Below are positions 23,916 to 31,290 of a DNA stretch of 36,573 nt, one piece after another. Both the position numbers and the translations under genes were made by a program. Source of the DNA: Verrucomicrobiota bacterium (GTDB taxonomy: Bacteria; Verrucomicrobiota; Verrucomicrobiia; Verrucomicrobiales; DEV007); NCBI GenBank assembly GCA_003402735.1, contig QQNE01000039.1, positions 1-36,573 on the forward strand, given 5' to 3'. A model generated the notes under the pieces. It was given only the letters and a program-made list of their open reading frames with translations. It was not told the DNA's origin and ran no database searches. Position 1 is the stretch's first letter. Each line of letters opens with the position of its first letter.

Positions 23916-24850
23916 GGGCTACCCGGTTTCACGCCCCCGGTCGAAGAACTTCCCGATTTGCTGGCATACAATTCCACCGTCCCGGAATGGCCCCGCAATT
24001 CGTGCGGCCCGAGCGGATGAAAGACCGACTTGCCGACCTCCCAGTTTTCAAAAAAATCACCGCTGGCCAAAATTGGATATCCCAGCTCCCGGGTCAGGGC
24101 CTCGATGCGGAAGGCAATGTTCACCACTTCCCCCAACGCGGTTTTCTCTCCGCGCGCCACGGACCCGACCGCCGCGGTTCCGATGTGCAGGCCGACACCG
24201 CAACGGATGGAGACCCCCTTTTTGCGCATCAGCTTGGCCACCCCTTCCGGGAGATGCTGCGGCCCCCCAACCAGCTGACGAGCCACCCGCAAGGCCTGAA
24301 CCCGCGCTTCCGGGGAGGTTTGACGCCAGTAACCAAACATGCCGTCCCCCATGAATTTGTCGATCTGCCCCTTGGATTCCTCCATCAAACGGCGGCAGTC
24401 CTCATACCAGACGTTCAGAATCGCGGCCAGTTGCTCCTCGGTAACCTTTTCGCTGATCGCACTGAAATTGACGATGTCGCTCACCAAGGCAATGATCGGG
24501 ATCTTCTTCACCCCCACCAGAGTCACGGTGGGCGCGGCCGGCGGCGGATTGGACGCCTGGTCCGGTTCGGTCGGGACGTGGAATTGGAAGAGGATGTCCG
24601 CCATCGTGATGATGTCGCCATCCTGCAACAAGGTCGGCTGATCGACATCGCGGTCGTTGACCATGGTGCCGTTCGCGCTGTCCAGATCATAGATCCGGTA
24701 ACCATCCGCATGCAGCCGGATCATGGCGTGCTGCCGGGACACGCGGGAGCTGTAAACCTGCACGTCCGCCTCTTCGCTGCGTCCGATGACACAGGTCTCG
24801 CCGAGGGTGAAGGTCAATCCGGTGGGTTGCTGCCTGAGTTGCGCTTCCAT
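23912..24850 (-). CDS. FHA domain + class III adenylate/guanylate cyclase
   Basis: It is a cytoplasmic signalling enzyme of 312 residues (ATG at 24850; an in-frame TTG upstream is less likely). Residues 10-90 form an FHA phosphothreonine-binding domain with GRS (23-25), SRQH (38-41) and ANG (59-61). Residues 115-295 form a class III nucleotidyl cyclase domain with both metal-binding aspartates (Asp125 in VSDIVNFS, Asp169 in DKFMGDG), Lys165 at the position that contacts adenine in adenylate cyclases, and the Asn244/Arg248 pair in VVNIAFRIE. All catalytic elements look intact, so cAMP synthesis is likely, with control by binding a phosphorylated partner. No membrane segment is seen. It is translationally coupled to an L,D-transpeptidase, an uncommon partner. 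Confidence 0.9.
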   Translation of the reverse strand: MEAQLRQQPTGLTFTLGETCVIGRSEEADVQVYSSRVSRQHAMIRLHADGYRIYDLDSANGTMVNDRDVDQPTLLQDGDIITMADILFQFHVPTEPDQASNPPPAAPTVTLVGVKKIPIIALVSDIVNFSAISEKVTEEQLAAILNVWYEDCRRLMEESKGQIDKFMGDGMFGYWRQTSPEARVQALRVARQLVGGPQHLPEGVAKLMRKKGVSIRCGVGLHIGTAAVGSVARGEKTALGEVVNIAFRIEALTRELGYPILASGDFFENWEVGKSVFHPLGPHELRGHSGTVELYASKSGSSSTGGVKPGSP

Positions 24851-25010
24851 GGTCGCGGACCCGGTCCGCTGCTCCAACTTATCGGTCTTCGCCGGGTTGT
24901 AACGTGATAATTTTCTCAGGCGGCCGGTGAACGAGGAATTCGCAGCCAGGATTTGCGCGAACGCGACGCTGATGGGAAGAGAAAGGGAGCGTCGGCCTCC
25001 GTGCCGGGCT

Positions 25011-25045
25011 TTGAACGTCCAAAATTTCGCGAAATCTTACCGGTT
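25011..25045 (+). promoter_or_regulatory. Candidate promoter/operator of the metal ABC operon with ATTTCGCGAAAT palindrome
   Basis: The 12-bp perfect palindrome ATTTCGCGAAAT (25024-25035) lies ten bases before the SBP start codon. TTGAAC (25011-25016) is a -35-like hexamer placed 35 bases before the ATG, so the palindrome would lie in the promoter spacer. No good -10 is visible. A metal-responsive repressor is a reasonable binder, though the site is not a known MntR or Fur box. Confidence 0.42.
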
Positions 25046-26014
25046 ATGTCCGACGGTGCACTCTCCCTTTTGCGCGGCCTGCTCATCGGCGCGGTTGCAT
25101 GGCTGACTGGCTGCAGCCCGGCCAGCAGGGAGTCGGCCTCCGAAGACCGGATCCGAATCGTGACCACGACCGCCATGATCGGGGACGTGGCCAACATCAT
25201 CGCCGGAGAGCGGGCCGAGGTCCGCAGCCTGATCGGAGAAGGAGTGGATCCGCATCTCTACAAGCCGGCGGCCACCGATCTGCGATTGCTGAAGGCGGCC
25301 GACTTGGTCTTCTACAACGGCCTCATGCTGGAGGGCAAAATGGGCGATGTGCTCGCCAAAATCGGCCAGCGCGGCGGCCATGTCCACGCCGTCGCCGATG
25401 ACCTCGGCCCCTACATCCTGCAATCCGGCCCCGGCCACGCCGACCCGCACGTCTGGATGGACGTGGCCGGCTGGACCCGCGCCGCCCAAGCGATCACCGC
25501 AACGCTGACGGCCTTTGATCCCGATGGCGCCGCCGGGTATGCGCAACGGGCCGGCACCTATCTTGAGGAACTCACAAAACTCGATGCCTATGCCCGTGAT
25601 TCCCTGGCCAGCATCCCGGCGCCGCAGCGGGTCCTGGTGACCGCGCACGACGCCTTCGGCTACATGGCCCGCGCCTATGGCCTGGAGGTGCGCGGCATCC
25701 AGGGCATTTCCACGGAGTCCGAGGCCGGTCTCAAAGACATCGAGGGCCTCGTCCGCTTTCTCGTGGATCGCAAAATCCCTGCCGTCTTCGTGGAGACGTC
25801 CGTTTCCGAGAAAAACGTCCAAGCCCTCATCGAAGGAGCCCGCGCCGCCGGACACGAGGTGCGCATCGGCGGATCTCTCTTTTCCGATGCCATGGGCGCC
25901 GCCGGGAGTTACGAAGGCACGTATCTCGGGATGATCGATCACAACGTGACCACCATCACTCGGGCCTTGGGCGGAAACGCCCCGGAAAAAGGTCTCAACG
26001 GAAAACTGCAGTAA
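25046..26014 (+). CDS. Metal ABC transporter substrate-binding lipoprotein (cluster A-I, probably Mn)
   Basis: It captures a divalent metal and passes it to the permeases encoded downstream. The ATG at 25046 gives 322 residues; the frame extending upstream covers the promoter palindrome. A lipoprotein signal ends in LTGC (Cys23). The fold and ligands match the TroA/PsaA/ZnuA family: DPHLY (His70), GHADPHVWMD (His135), ISTESEAG (Glu226) and LFSDAMG (Asp281). A His-His-Glu-Asp set is typical of manganese-binding members, and the long His/Asp-rich loop found in many zinc-specific proteins is absent. Manganese is therefore favoured over zinc. It is first in a four-gene operon; the next gene starts 13 bp after its stop. 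Confidence 0.9.
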   Translation: MSDGALSLLRGLLIGAVAWLTGCSPASRESASEDRIRIVTTTAMIGDVANIIAGERAEVRSLIGEGVDPHLYKPAATDLRLLKAADLVFYNGLMLEGKMGDVLAKIGQRGGHVHAVADDLGPYILQSGPGHADPHVWMDVAGWTRAAQAITATLTAFDPDGAAGYAQRAGTYLEELTKLDAYARDSLASIPAPQRVLVTAHDAFGYMARAYGLEVRGIQGISTESEAGLKDIEGLVRFLVDRKIPAVFVETSVSEKNVQALIEGARAAGHEVRIGGSLFSDAMGAAGSYEGTYLGMIDHNVTTITRALGGNAPEKGLNGKLQ

Positions 26015-26027
26015 CCAAACCGGCCCC

Positions 26028-26798
26028 ATGGTGCACGAGCATCCTCCAGACTGTCCGCTCTCGGTCCACGACCTCACCGTCGCTTACCAACGCAAACCGG
26101 TGATCTGGGACGTGGATCTCAACATCCCCGAAGGCAAGCTCGTCGGAATCGTCGGCCCGAACGGAGCCGGCAAAAGCACCCTGCTCAAGGCGTGCCTCGA
26201 TCTGATCCCCAAAACCTCGGGCTGGGTCCACATTTACGGTCAACCCTACCGAGCCAACCGTCACCTCGTCGGCTACGTCCCCCAACGGGAAAGCGTCGAC
26301 TGGGATTTCCCGGTCAACGCCCTCGATGTCGTGGCCATGGGCACCTATCGCCGCCTCGGCTGGTTCCGGCCGGTGGGCAAAGCGCAAAAGGCGATCGCGC
26401 TCGAGGCCCTGGAAAAAGTCGGCATCGCTCACCTCGCCGGCCGCCAGATCAGCCAGCTCTCGGGCGGCCAACAACAGCGCGTTTTTCTGGCCCGCGCGCT
26501 CGCCCAAGACGCCAAGGTCTACTTCATGGACGAACCCTTTGCCGCGGTGGATGCCGCCACGGAACAGGCGATTGTGGTCCTGCTCCAGGAATTGCGCGAT
26601 TCCGGGCGGACTTGTCTGGTCGTCCATCATGACCTGGCGACCGTGGCGCAGTATTTTGACTGGCTGATCTTTCTGAACCTGCGCGTGGTGGCCTCCGGTC
26701 CGACCCGGGAGGTTTTCACGGACGAAAACCTGCGCAAAACCTATGGCGGAAAATTGAGTCTCCTCGATCACGCCGCGGAAGCGATCCGGCGCTCCTGA
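26028..26798 (+). CDS. Metal ABC transporter ATP-binding protein
   Basis: It powers metal uptake by hydrolysing ATP on the cytoplasmic side of the permease dimer. All motifs are intact: Walker A GPNGAGKST at about 44-52, a Q-loop in VGYVPQRESVDWDFPV, the signature LSGGQQQR at about 145-152, Walker B VYFMDEP at about 165-171, and the switch His in VVHHD at about 204-208. The DWDFPV sequence after the Q-loop is typical of manganese/zinc/iron family ATPases (MntB/ZnuC/SitB-like). Length, 256 residues, is normal. It starts 13 bp after the binding-protein gene and ends 12 bp before the first permease gene. No Shine-Dalgarno sequence is evident. Confidence 0.93.
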   Translation: MVHEHPPDCPLSVHDLTVAYQRKPVIWDVDLNIPEGKLVGIVGPNGAGKSTLLKACLDLIPKTSGWVHIYGQPYRANRHLVGYVPQRESVDWDFPVNALDVVAMGTYRRLGWFRPVGKAQKAIALEALEKVGIAHLAGRQISQLSGGQQQRVFLARALAQDAKVYFMDEPFAAVDAATEQAIVVLLQELRDSGRTCLVVHHDLATVAQYFDWLIFLNLRVVASGPTREVFTDENLRKTYGGKLSLLDHAAEAIRRS

Positions 26799-26810
26799 TC
26801 TGATTGCGCC

Positions 26811-28136
26811 ATGCCCACGCCTCACGAGATCCTCAGCACGGTCCTGTTGCAGAGCTACAACACGCGGGTCGTCGTCCTCGGCACCGCCATGCTCGGCCTG
26901 GCCTCGGGGATCACCGGAGCCTTCCTGCTTCTGCGGAAGCGCTCCCTGATGGGGGACGCCCTCTCACACGCCACGTTCCCGGGAATCGGGATCGCCTTCG
27001 CCCTCATGGTTTCCGCTGGAGGCAGCGGCAAAGACCTGCCCGGGCTTTTGACCGGGGCCACGATCTCCGGCGTTCTCGGCGTGCTCTGCATGTTGGCCAT
27101 TCGCAACACCACCCGCCTCCGGGACGACGTGGCCATGGGCTTTGCCCTGAGCGTTTTTTTCGGGACCGGCGCAGCGGTTTACGCCATGGTGCAGACCAAA
27201 CCGGGGGCCGCCGGGCTGGAGTCCTTCATCTACGGCAAAGCGGCTTCCATGGTGTTCAGCGATGTGGTCATGATTTCCACCGTGGGGATCACCGTCACCG
27301 CCACGGCGCTCCTCCTGCTGAAAGAATTCACCGTGCTCTGCTTCGATGAAAACTTTGCCGCCTCGACGGGTTGGCCGGTCCTGCGCCTGGACATTCTTCT
27401 GCTGGTTCTGGTCACTGCCGTGACGGTGACGGGGTTGCAGGCGGTCGGCCTGATTCTCATCATCGCGTTTCTCATCATCCCTCCAACGGCGGCCCGGTTC
27501 TGGACGAACAGTCTGCGGCGCATGCTGGTTCTCTCCGGCGGGATCGGGGCCATCAGCGGCTGGCTCGGAGCCTCCGTCAGCGCGCTCTTCGCCAACCTCC
27601 CCGCCGGTGCCCTCATCGTGCTCACTGCCGCCAGCATCTTTCTCTTCAGCATGCTCTTCGGCACCGCCCGGGGCGTCGTCCTCAAACTCCTCGATCAGGC
27701 CAGGCTGCAGCGCCGCATCGGCCGCCAGCACCTTCTCCGCGCCGCCTATGAGATCCTCGAAACCATGAATCAACCGGTCTCCAACCAACCGATTCCCCGC
27801 CAACGGCTTCTCGAACACCGCAGCTGGTCGAACCCGGAGCTCTCCCGCCTGCTGACCCAGGCCCGGAATGAAGATCACATCGAGCCCGGATCCAATCCCG
27901 CCCAGATCCATCTCTCGGAATCCGGATTTGGCGAGGCCAGCCGCATCACCCGCAACCACCGGCTCTGGGAACTCTACCTCATCACCCATGCCGACATCGC
28001 GCCATCCCATGTCGATCGCGATGCCGACTTGGTCGAGCACATCCTCGGGGCGGAAATGGTCCGGGCCCTGGAAGCGGAACTGAAGCCGCGCCCGGTCATT
28101 CCCAACAGCCCTCACCAGATCCCCTCCCCCTCATGA
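26811..28136 (+). CDS. Metal ABC permease (ABC-3 family) fused to a DtxR/MntR-like domain
   Basis: Residues 1-290 are an ABC-3 family permease with about eight or nine membrane segments and the conserved LLRKRSLMGDALSHATFPGI motif (41-60). Residues about 305-425 do not belong to that family and resemble a metal-dependent repressor of the DtxR/MntR type. A winged-helix-like part (LLRAAYEILE, then NPELSRLLTQARNEDHIE, then IHLSESGFGEASRI) leads into a dimerisation/metal-binding part, NHRLWELYLITHADI and VDRDADLVEHIL. His383, Glu387, Asp406, Glu409 and His410 fall where DtxR and MntR place metal ligands. The domain probably lies in the cytoplasm and may sense the transported metal; whether it still binds DNA is open. 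The next permease gene overlaps by ATGA. Permeases of this family usually stop near 290 residues. Confidence 0.9.
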   Translation: MPTPHEILSTVLLQSYNTRVVVLGTAMLGLASGITGAFLLLRKRSLMGDALSHATFPGIGIAFALMVSAGGSGKDLPGLLTGATISGVLGVLCMLAIRNTTRLRDDVAMGFALSVFFGTGAAVYAMVQTKPGAAGLESFIYGKAASMVFSDVVMISTVGITVTATALLLLKEFTVLCFDENFAASTGWPVLRLDILLLVLVTAVTVTGLQAVGLILIIAFLIIPPTAARFWTNSLRRMLVLSGGIGAISGWLGASVSALFANLPAGALIVLTAASIFLFSMLFGTARGVVLKLLDQARLQRRIGRQHLLRAAYEILETMNQPVSNQPIPRQRLLEHRSWSNPELSRLLTQARNEDHIEPGSNPAQIHLSESGFGEASRITRNHRLWELYLITHADIAPSHVDRDADLVEHILGAEMVRALEAELKPRPVIPNSPHQIPSPS

Positions 28137-29047
28137 ATTGGACGCCAGACGACACCTGGATCGCCCTGACCGGAGCGCTCTGCGCCATGGCCTGCAGCCT
28201 GCCCGGCTGTTTTTTGGTGCTCCGCAAGATGAGCATGATGGGCGATGCCATCAGCCATGCGGTGCTGCCGGGTCTGGCCATTGCTTTTCTCGTGACCGGA
28301 GAGCGGGCCAGTCTGCCGATGTTTCTGGGCGCAGCCGCCACCGGGGTGCTCACCGCTGTGTTCACCCAGTGGATCACCCGGTTCGGAAACATCGACCAGG
28401 GAGCGGCCATGGGCATCGTCTTCACCACCTTGTTCGCCCTCGGCCTAATCCTGATCGTGCAGGCCGCGGACCACGTCGATCTGGATCCGGGCTGCGTCCT
28501 TTACGGCGCCATCGAATTCATCACGTTCGATACCGTGTCCCTCGGTTCCACGGAGATCCCGCGGGCGGCGCTGGTCAACGGCGGCGCCTTGCTGCTCAAC
28601 CTGACGGTGATCGCCACGCTCTACAAGGAGCTCCGCATCAGTTCGTTCGATTCCGGGTTGGCCGACACCCTGGGCTTTTCCTCGGGCCTGCTCCACTATC
28701 TCCTCATGACTCTGGTGGCGGTGACCACCGTCGCGGCGTTTGAATCGGTTGGCAGCATCATTGTCATCGCCATGATGATCGTCCCACCGGCCGCGGCCCT
28801 CCTCCTGACCCGCCGCCTGCTCCCCATGCTTCTCCTCAGCTCCGCCATCGCCGGGGCCTCTGCGGTGCTGGGGCATTGGGCGGCCTTGATCGTGCCTCCG
28901 CTCATCGGCTTCGAACGCACCAACACGTCGGGCATGATCGCCTTCACCGCCGGGCTCCTCTTCACCCTGGCCTGGATTTTCTCGCCCACGGAAGGCTTGC
29001 TCAGACGACGCGCGGACGCCCTTTCCTCAGCGGACGGAACCACTTGA
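28133..29047 (+). CDS. Metal ABC transporter permease (ABC-3 family), second subunit
   Basis: This 304-residue membrane protein pairs with the preceding permease to form the channel. It has eight to nine hydrophobic segments and the family motif VLRKMSMMGDAISHAVLPGLAIAF at about 29-52, plus VGSIIVIAMMIVPPAAA near 205-221. It has no C-terminal extension beyond a short Arg/Ser-rich tail (LLRRRADALSSADGTT), unlike its partner. Having two different permeases in one operon is common in manganese/iron type systems of this family. The start overlaps the previous stop by ATGA. Its last 21 bp overlap, in opposite orientation, the end of the beta-helix gene, so no intergenic terminator is possible here. 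Confidence 0.92.
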   Translation: MNWTPDDTWIALTGALCAMACSLPGCFLVLRKMSMMGDAISHAVLPGLAIAFLVTGERASLPMFLGAAATGVLTAVFTQWITRFGNIDQGAAMGIVFTTLFALGLILIVQAADHVDLDPGCVLYGAIEFITFDTVSLGSTEIPRAALVNGGALLLNLTVIATLYKELRISSFDSGLADTLGFSSGLLHYLLMTLVAVTTVAAFESVGSIIVIAMMIVPPAAALLLTRRLLPMLLLSSAIAGASAVLGHWAALIVPPLIGFERTNTSGMIAFTAGLLFTLAWIFSPTEGLLRRRADALSSADGTT

Positions 29048-30616
29048 AGCCGGGTGCGGCCTCGGTCCATACAGCGGGACTGATTCCCCGGCATACGCAC
29101 CGGCCCCCACCGCTTCGAGCTTCGAGAGATCCGGAGCCTGATAGAGCCGCGCGGGATCCTCGGGCAGAGGGACCTGGACCTCCACCACCCGGCCCCGGGT
29201 TTCAAACTCGGTCCCCGGAAGCATTTGAAACGTCCAGTCGCGGATTTTGCCTTCGAAAGGCCGCCCGAGAACGGCGTAGGCATTGTGATCGATGACACAA
29301 TGAATCCCGAAACGCTGCACGTCCACCGCACGGCCCCGGCCCGGGCTGTAACCACCGAACGTCGCACCGGACGGGGCTGGGCCGCAGATGAACAAATTGT
29401 GGGTGATCACCGCGTGATCAAAGGGCTCCGAAGTATGGATGCCAAGACCGTCCCCCGCTTTGACGACCGTGTTGTGCATGATGACATCCCCCTGACTGAA
29501 ACGGTGCAGCTTGAACGGGCTCAGGACAATGTTGAACATAACGTTGCGGAGAAAATAGTTCGGTCCGCCGAGCCCGGGTTGCGAGGAGATGCCGACAAAG
29601 CAGTTGGTCAGGCGGTTGCGCAGAACTCGGCAGTTGTGCGAGGCGAAATCCGCCTCGATTCCATCGTCGAGACCGGCCCCGATGTCGTTGTTGAGGATGT
29701 CATTGCAACTCTGGAGAACCGCGCCCTCGTCTTCCATGTGGCTGATGCAATCGCGAAACCCGCTGACGCGGTTGTGGCGGATCACATTGCCGCTGCCGGT
29801 GAACTGAATGCCTTCGCCCTCATTGTCCCCACCCGCGCCCATGATCTCCGGGGCCCATTCGCGGATGCCGGTGATAACATTGTCCTCGATGCAGGCGTTC
29901 ATCATCCCCGGTTTGTAAGCCTTGATGCCAAACTGGGAACGGATCCGGCAGCGCCGCACCACGCAGTGTTCACTGCCATTCATCCGGACCGGACCGTTCA
30001 CGGTGACCCCTTCCAGATACACCCATTTGCGGTTCGTGAGGCTGATCTCACGGAAAGTGGCCTTCCCGCTGAAGCTCCGGTAGACAATCGGTCTCCCGGG
30101 CTCCCCATCCCGGTTGAACACCACCTCGCCATAATCGCCATCACCCAACAACAAAACCTCACCAGGTTTCACCGCGTTCAGATCCGCCCTCGATCCTGTC
30201 TTGACCGGCGCGTCCGCCCTCACAACCGGCTCGGCCCGCGTCGCACATTTCACGGTCCTCCTCGCCGAACCACCGTCCGGATCGTGCAACTGCAACTCCA
30301 CCTCATACCGCGTTCCCGGTTCCAAATCGAACACGCTGCCGCTCAGCCGGTTCGTCCACGCAAAAATCGGCGATGTCTCCCGGCTCTTCCCGGCGGGCAC
30401 CCGAACCAACGGCCTGCCTTCGCTCCAGACCGTCCCTCCCTCCTTGCGAAATTTCACCTGACACGTCGCGTCCAGATCCTCATCCCCCTCGATCTCCCAC
30501 TCGAGCGCGAGGTGGTTGAGCGTCGGGAAAGGCGTCGTGATCGCGCCAGGCGTGGTGAAATCCGCAGCCCCAAGCGCCGCGGTGAGCCAAAGAAAAAGGA
30601 CAAACCTGACGATCAT
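29027..30616 (-). CDS. Secreted right-handed parallel beta-helix protein (possible polysaccharide lyase)
   Basis: A signal peptide (MIVRFVLFLWLTAALGAAD) opens this 529-residue protein; the ATG at 30616 was chosen because earlier codons are antisense to the sigma factor gene. Residues about 22-140 look like a fibronectin-type or similar sandwich (TRYEVELQLHD). From about 150 on there are many short turns typical of PbH1 repeats: WVYLEGVTVNGPVRMNG, HCVVRRCRIRSQFGIK, NACIEDNVITGIREW, NVIRHNRVSGFRDCI, CRVLRNRLTNCFVGIS. The fold is shared by pectate, chondroitinase-B and alginate lyases and by some non-enzymatic adhesins. Catalytic residues cannot be assigned without alignment. It is divergent from the ECF sigma operon, which might regulate it, and it overlaps the permease gene end by 21 bp. 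Confidence 0.82.
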   Translation of the reverse strand: MIVRFVLFLWLTAALGAADFTTPGAITTPFPTLNHLALEWEIEGDEDLDATCQVKFRKEGGTVWSEGRPLVRVPAGKSRETSPIFAWTNRLSGSVFDLEPGTRYEVELQLHDPDGGSARRTVKCATRAEPVVRADAPVKTGSRADLNAVKPGEVLLLGDGDYGEVVFNRDGEPGRPIVYRSFSGKATFREISLTNRKWVYLEGVTVNGPVRMNGSEHCVVRRCRIRSQFGIKAYKPGMMNACIEDNVITGIREWAPEIMGAGGDNEGEGIQFTGSGNVIRHNRVSGFRDCISHMEDEGAVLQSCNDILNNDIGAGLDDGIEADFASHNCRVLRNRLTNCFVGISSQPGLGGPNYFLRNVMFNIVLSPFKLHRFSQGDVIMHNTVVKAGDGLGIHTSEPFDHAVITHNLFICGPAPSGATFGGYSPGRGRAVDVQRFGIHCVIDHNAYAVLGRPFEGKIRDWTFQMLPGTEFETRGRVVEVQVPLPEDPARLYQAPDLSKLEAVGAGAYAGESVPLYGPRPHPASSGSVR

Positions 30617-30756
30617 CCCCACCAAATTCAGATCTCGCCGCCCCGTCAAGGGTTTTGCCAGTCGTTTCTCGACTCTCCAACCCGGGTGACGATGGCCACA
30701 GAAAACATTTTCCGGCAAATGAACGCCCTGGGCGGAAATGGATAGGAGAGCGAGCC

Positions 30757-31290
30757 ATGCCCAATCTCGACGATTCCCAGCATGACCAGTTTCTGCGCCT
30801 CTTCGCGCAGAGCGAGGCCGCTTTGCACACCTTGCTGAGAGCCATGCTGCCCTCCCGTGAGGACGCGAATGAGGCGCTCCAGGAGACCGTCGTCGTGCTG
30901 TGGCAGAAATTTGACGAGTTCGATCCGGACCGGGATTTTCGCGCGTGGGCCTCGGGAATTGCGCGGAACAAGGCACTCGCCCTCCTGCGCGACCGGCAAC
31001 GAGACCGTCATGTGTTTGACAACGATCTGGCGAACCGCCTCGCGGACCGGGCCGAACTGCAGGAACAGCGACATTCCTCAGAGCGCGAAGCCCTGGAGAA
31101 ATGCCTGCAAAAGCTGCCCGCCCCGCGCCGGGAACTGGTGCTCTCCGCCTATCGGCAAGGAACCCGCATGGACGAGCTTGCCGCCCAGCGGGGCCAGACC
31201 CCGATGTCCCTTTACAAAATCCTCCACCGAATCCGGCAGAAGCTGCACGCGTGCGTCCGGCGCACGCTCCAAAGGCAAGAGCCCGCATGA
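30757..31290 (+). CDS. ECF-type RNA polymerase sigma factor
   Basis: It directs RNA polymerase to a small set of promoters. Region 2 spans about residues 10-78 (ALHTLLRAMLPSREDANEALQETVVVLWQKFDEF, FRAWASGIARNKALALLRD), matching the Verrucomicrobium/Rhodopirellula type ECF family. Region 4 spans about 110-170 with a helix-turn-helix (MDELAAQRGQTPMSLYKILHRIRQKL). The ATG at 30757 was chosen because AGGAG lies eight bases upstream, one of the few clear ribosome-binding sites in the window; it gives 177 residues. Its stop codon overlaps the start of the FecR-like gene (ATGA), so sigma and anti-sigma are made together. The 140-bp region before it is divergent from the beta-helix gene and shows no promoter I can name. 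Confidence 0.92.
   Translation: MPNLDDSQHDQFLRLFAQSEAALHTLLRAMLPSREDANEALQETVVVLWQKFDEFDPDRDFRAWASGIARNKALALLRDRQRDRHVFDNDLANRLADRAELQEQRHSSEREALEKCLQKLPAPRRELVLSAYRQGTRMDELAAQRGQTPMSLYKILHRIRQKLHACVRRTLQRQEPA

Noticed and set aside
24878..24930. GATAAT at 24906-24911 as a promoter for the metal operon
   Set aside because: No -35 hexamer at a usable distance, and it lies about 135 bp from the start codon with no support for a long leader.
29225..30745. Long plus-strand frame opposite the beta-helix gene
   Set aside because: No motif, no signal or start site, and full overlap with a gene having signal peptide and PbH1-like repeats.
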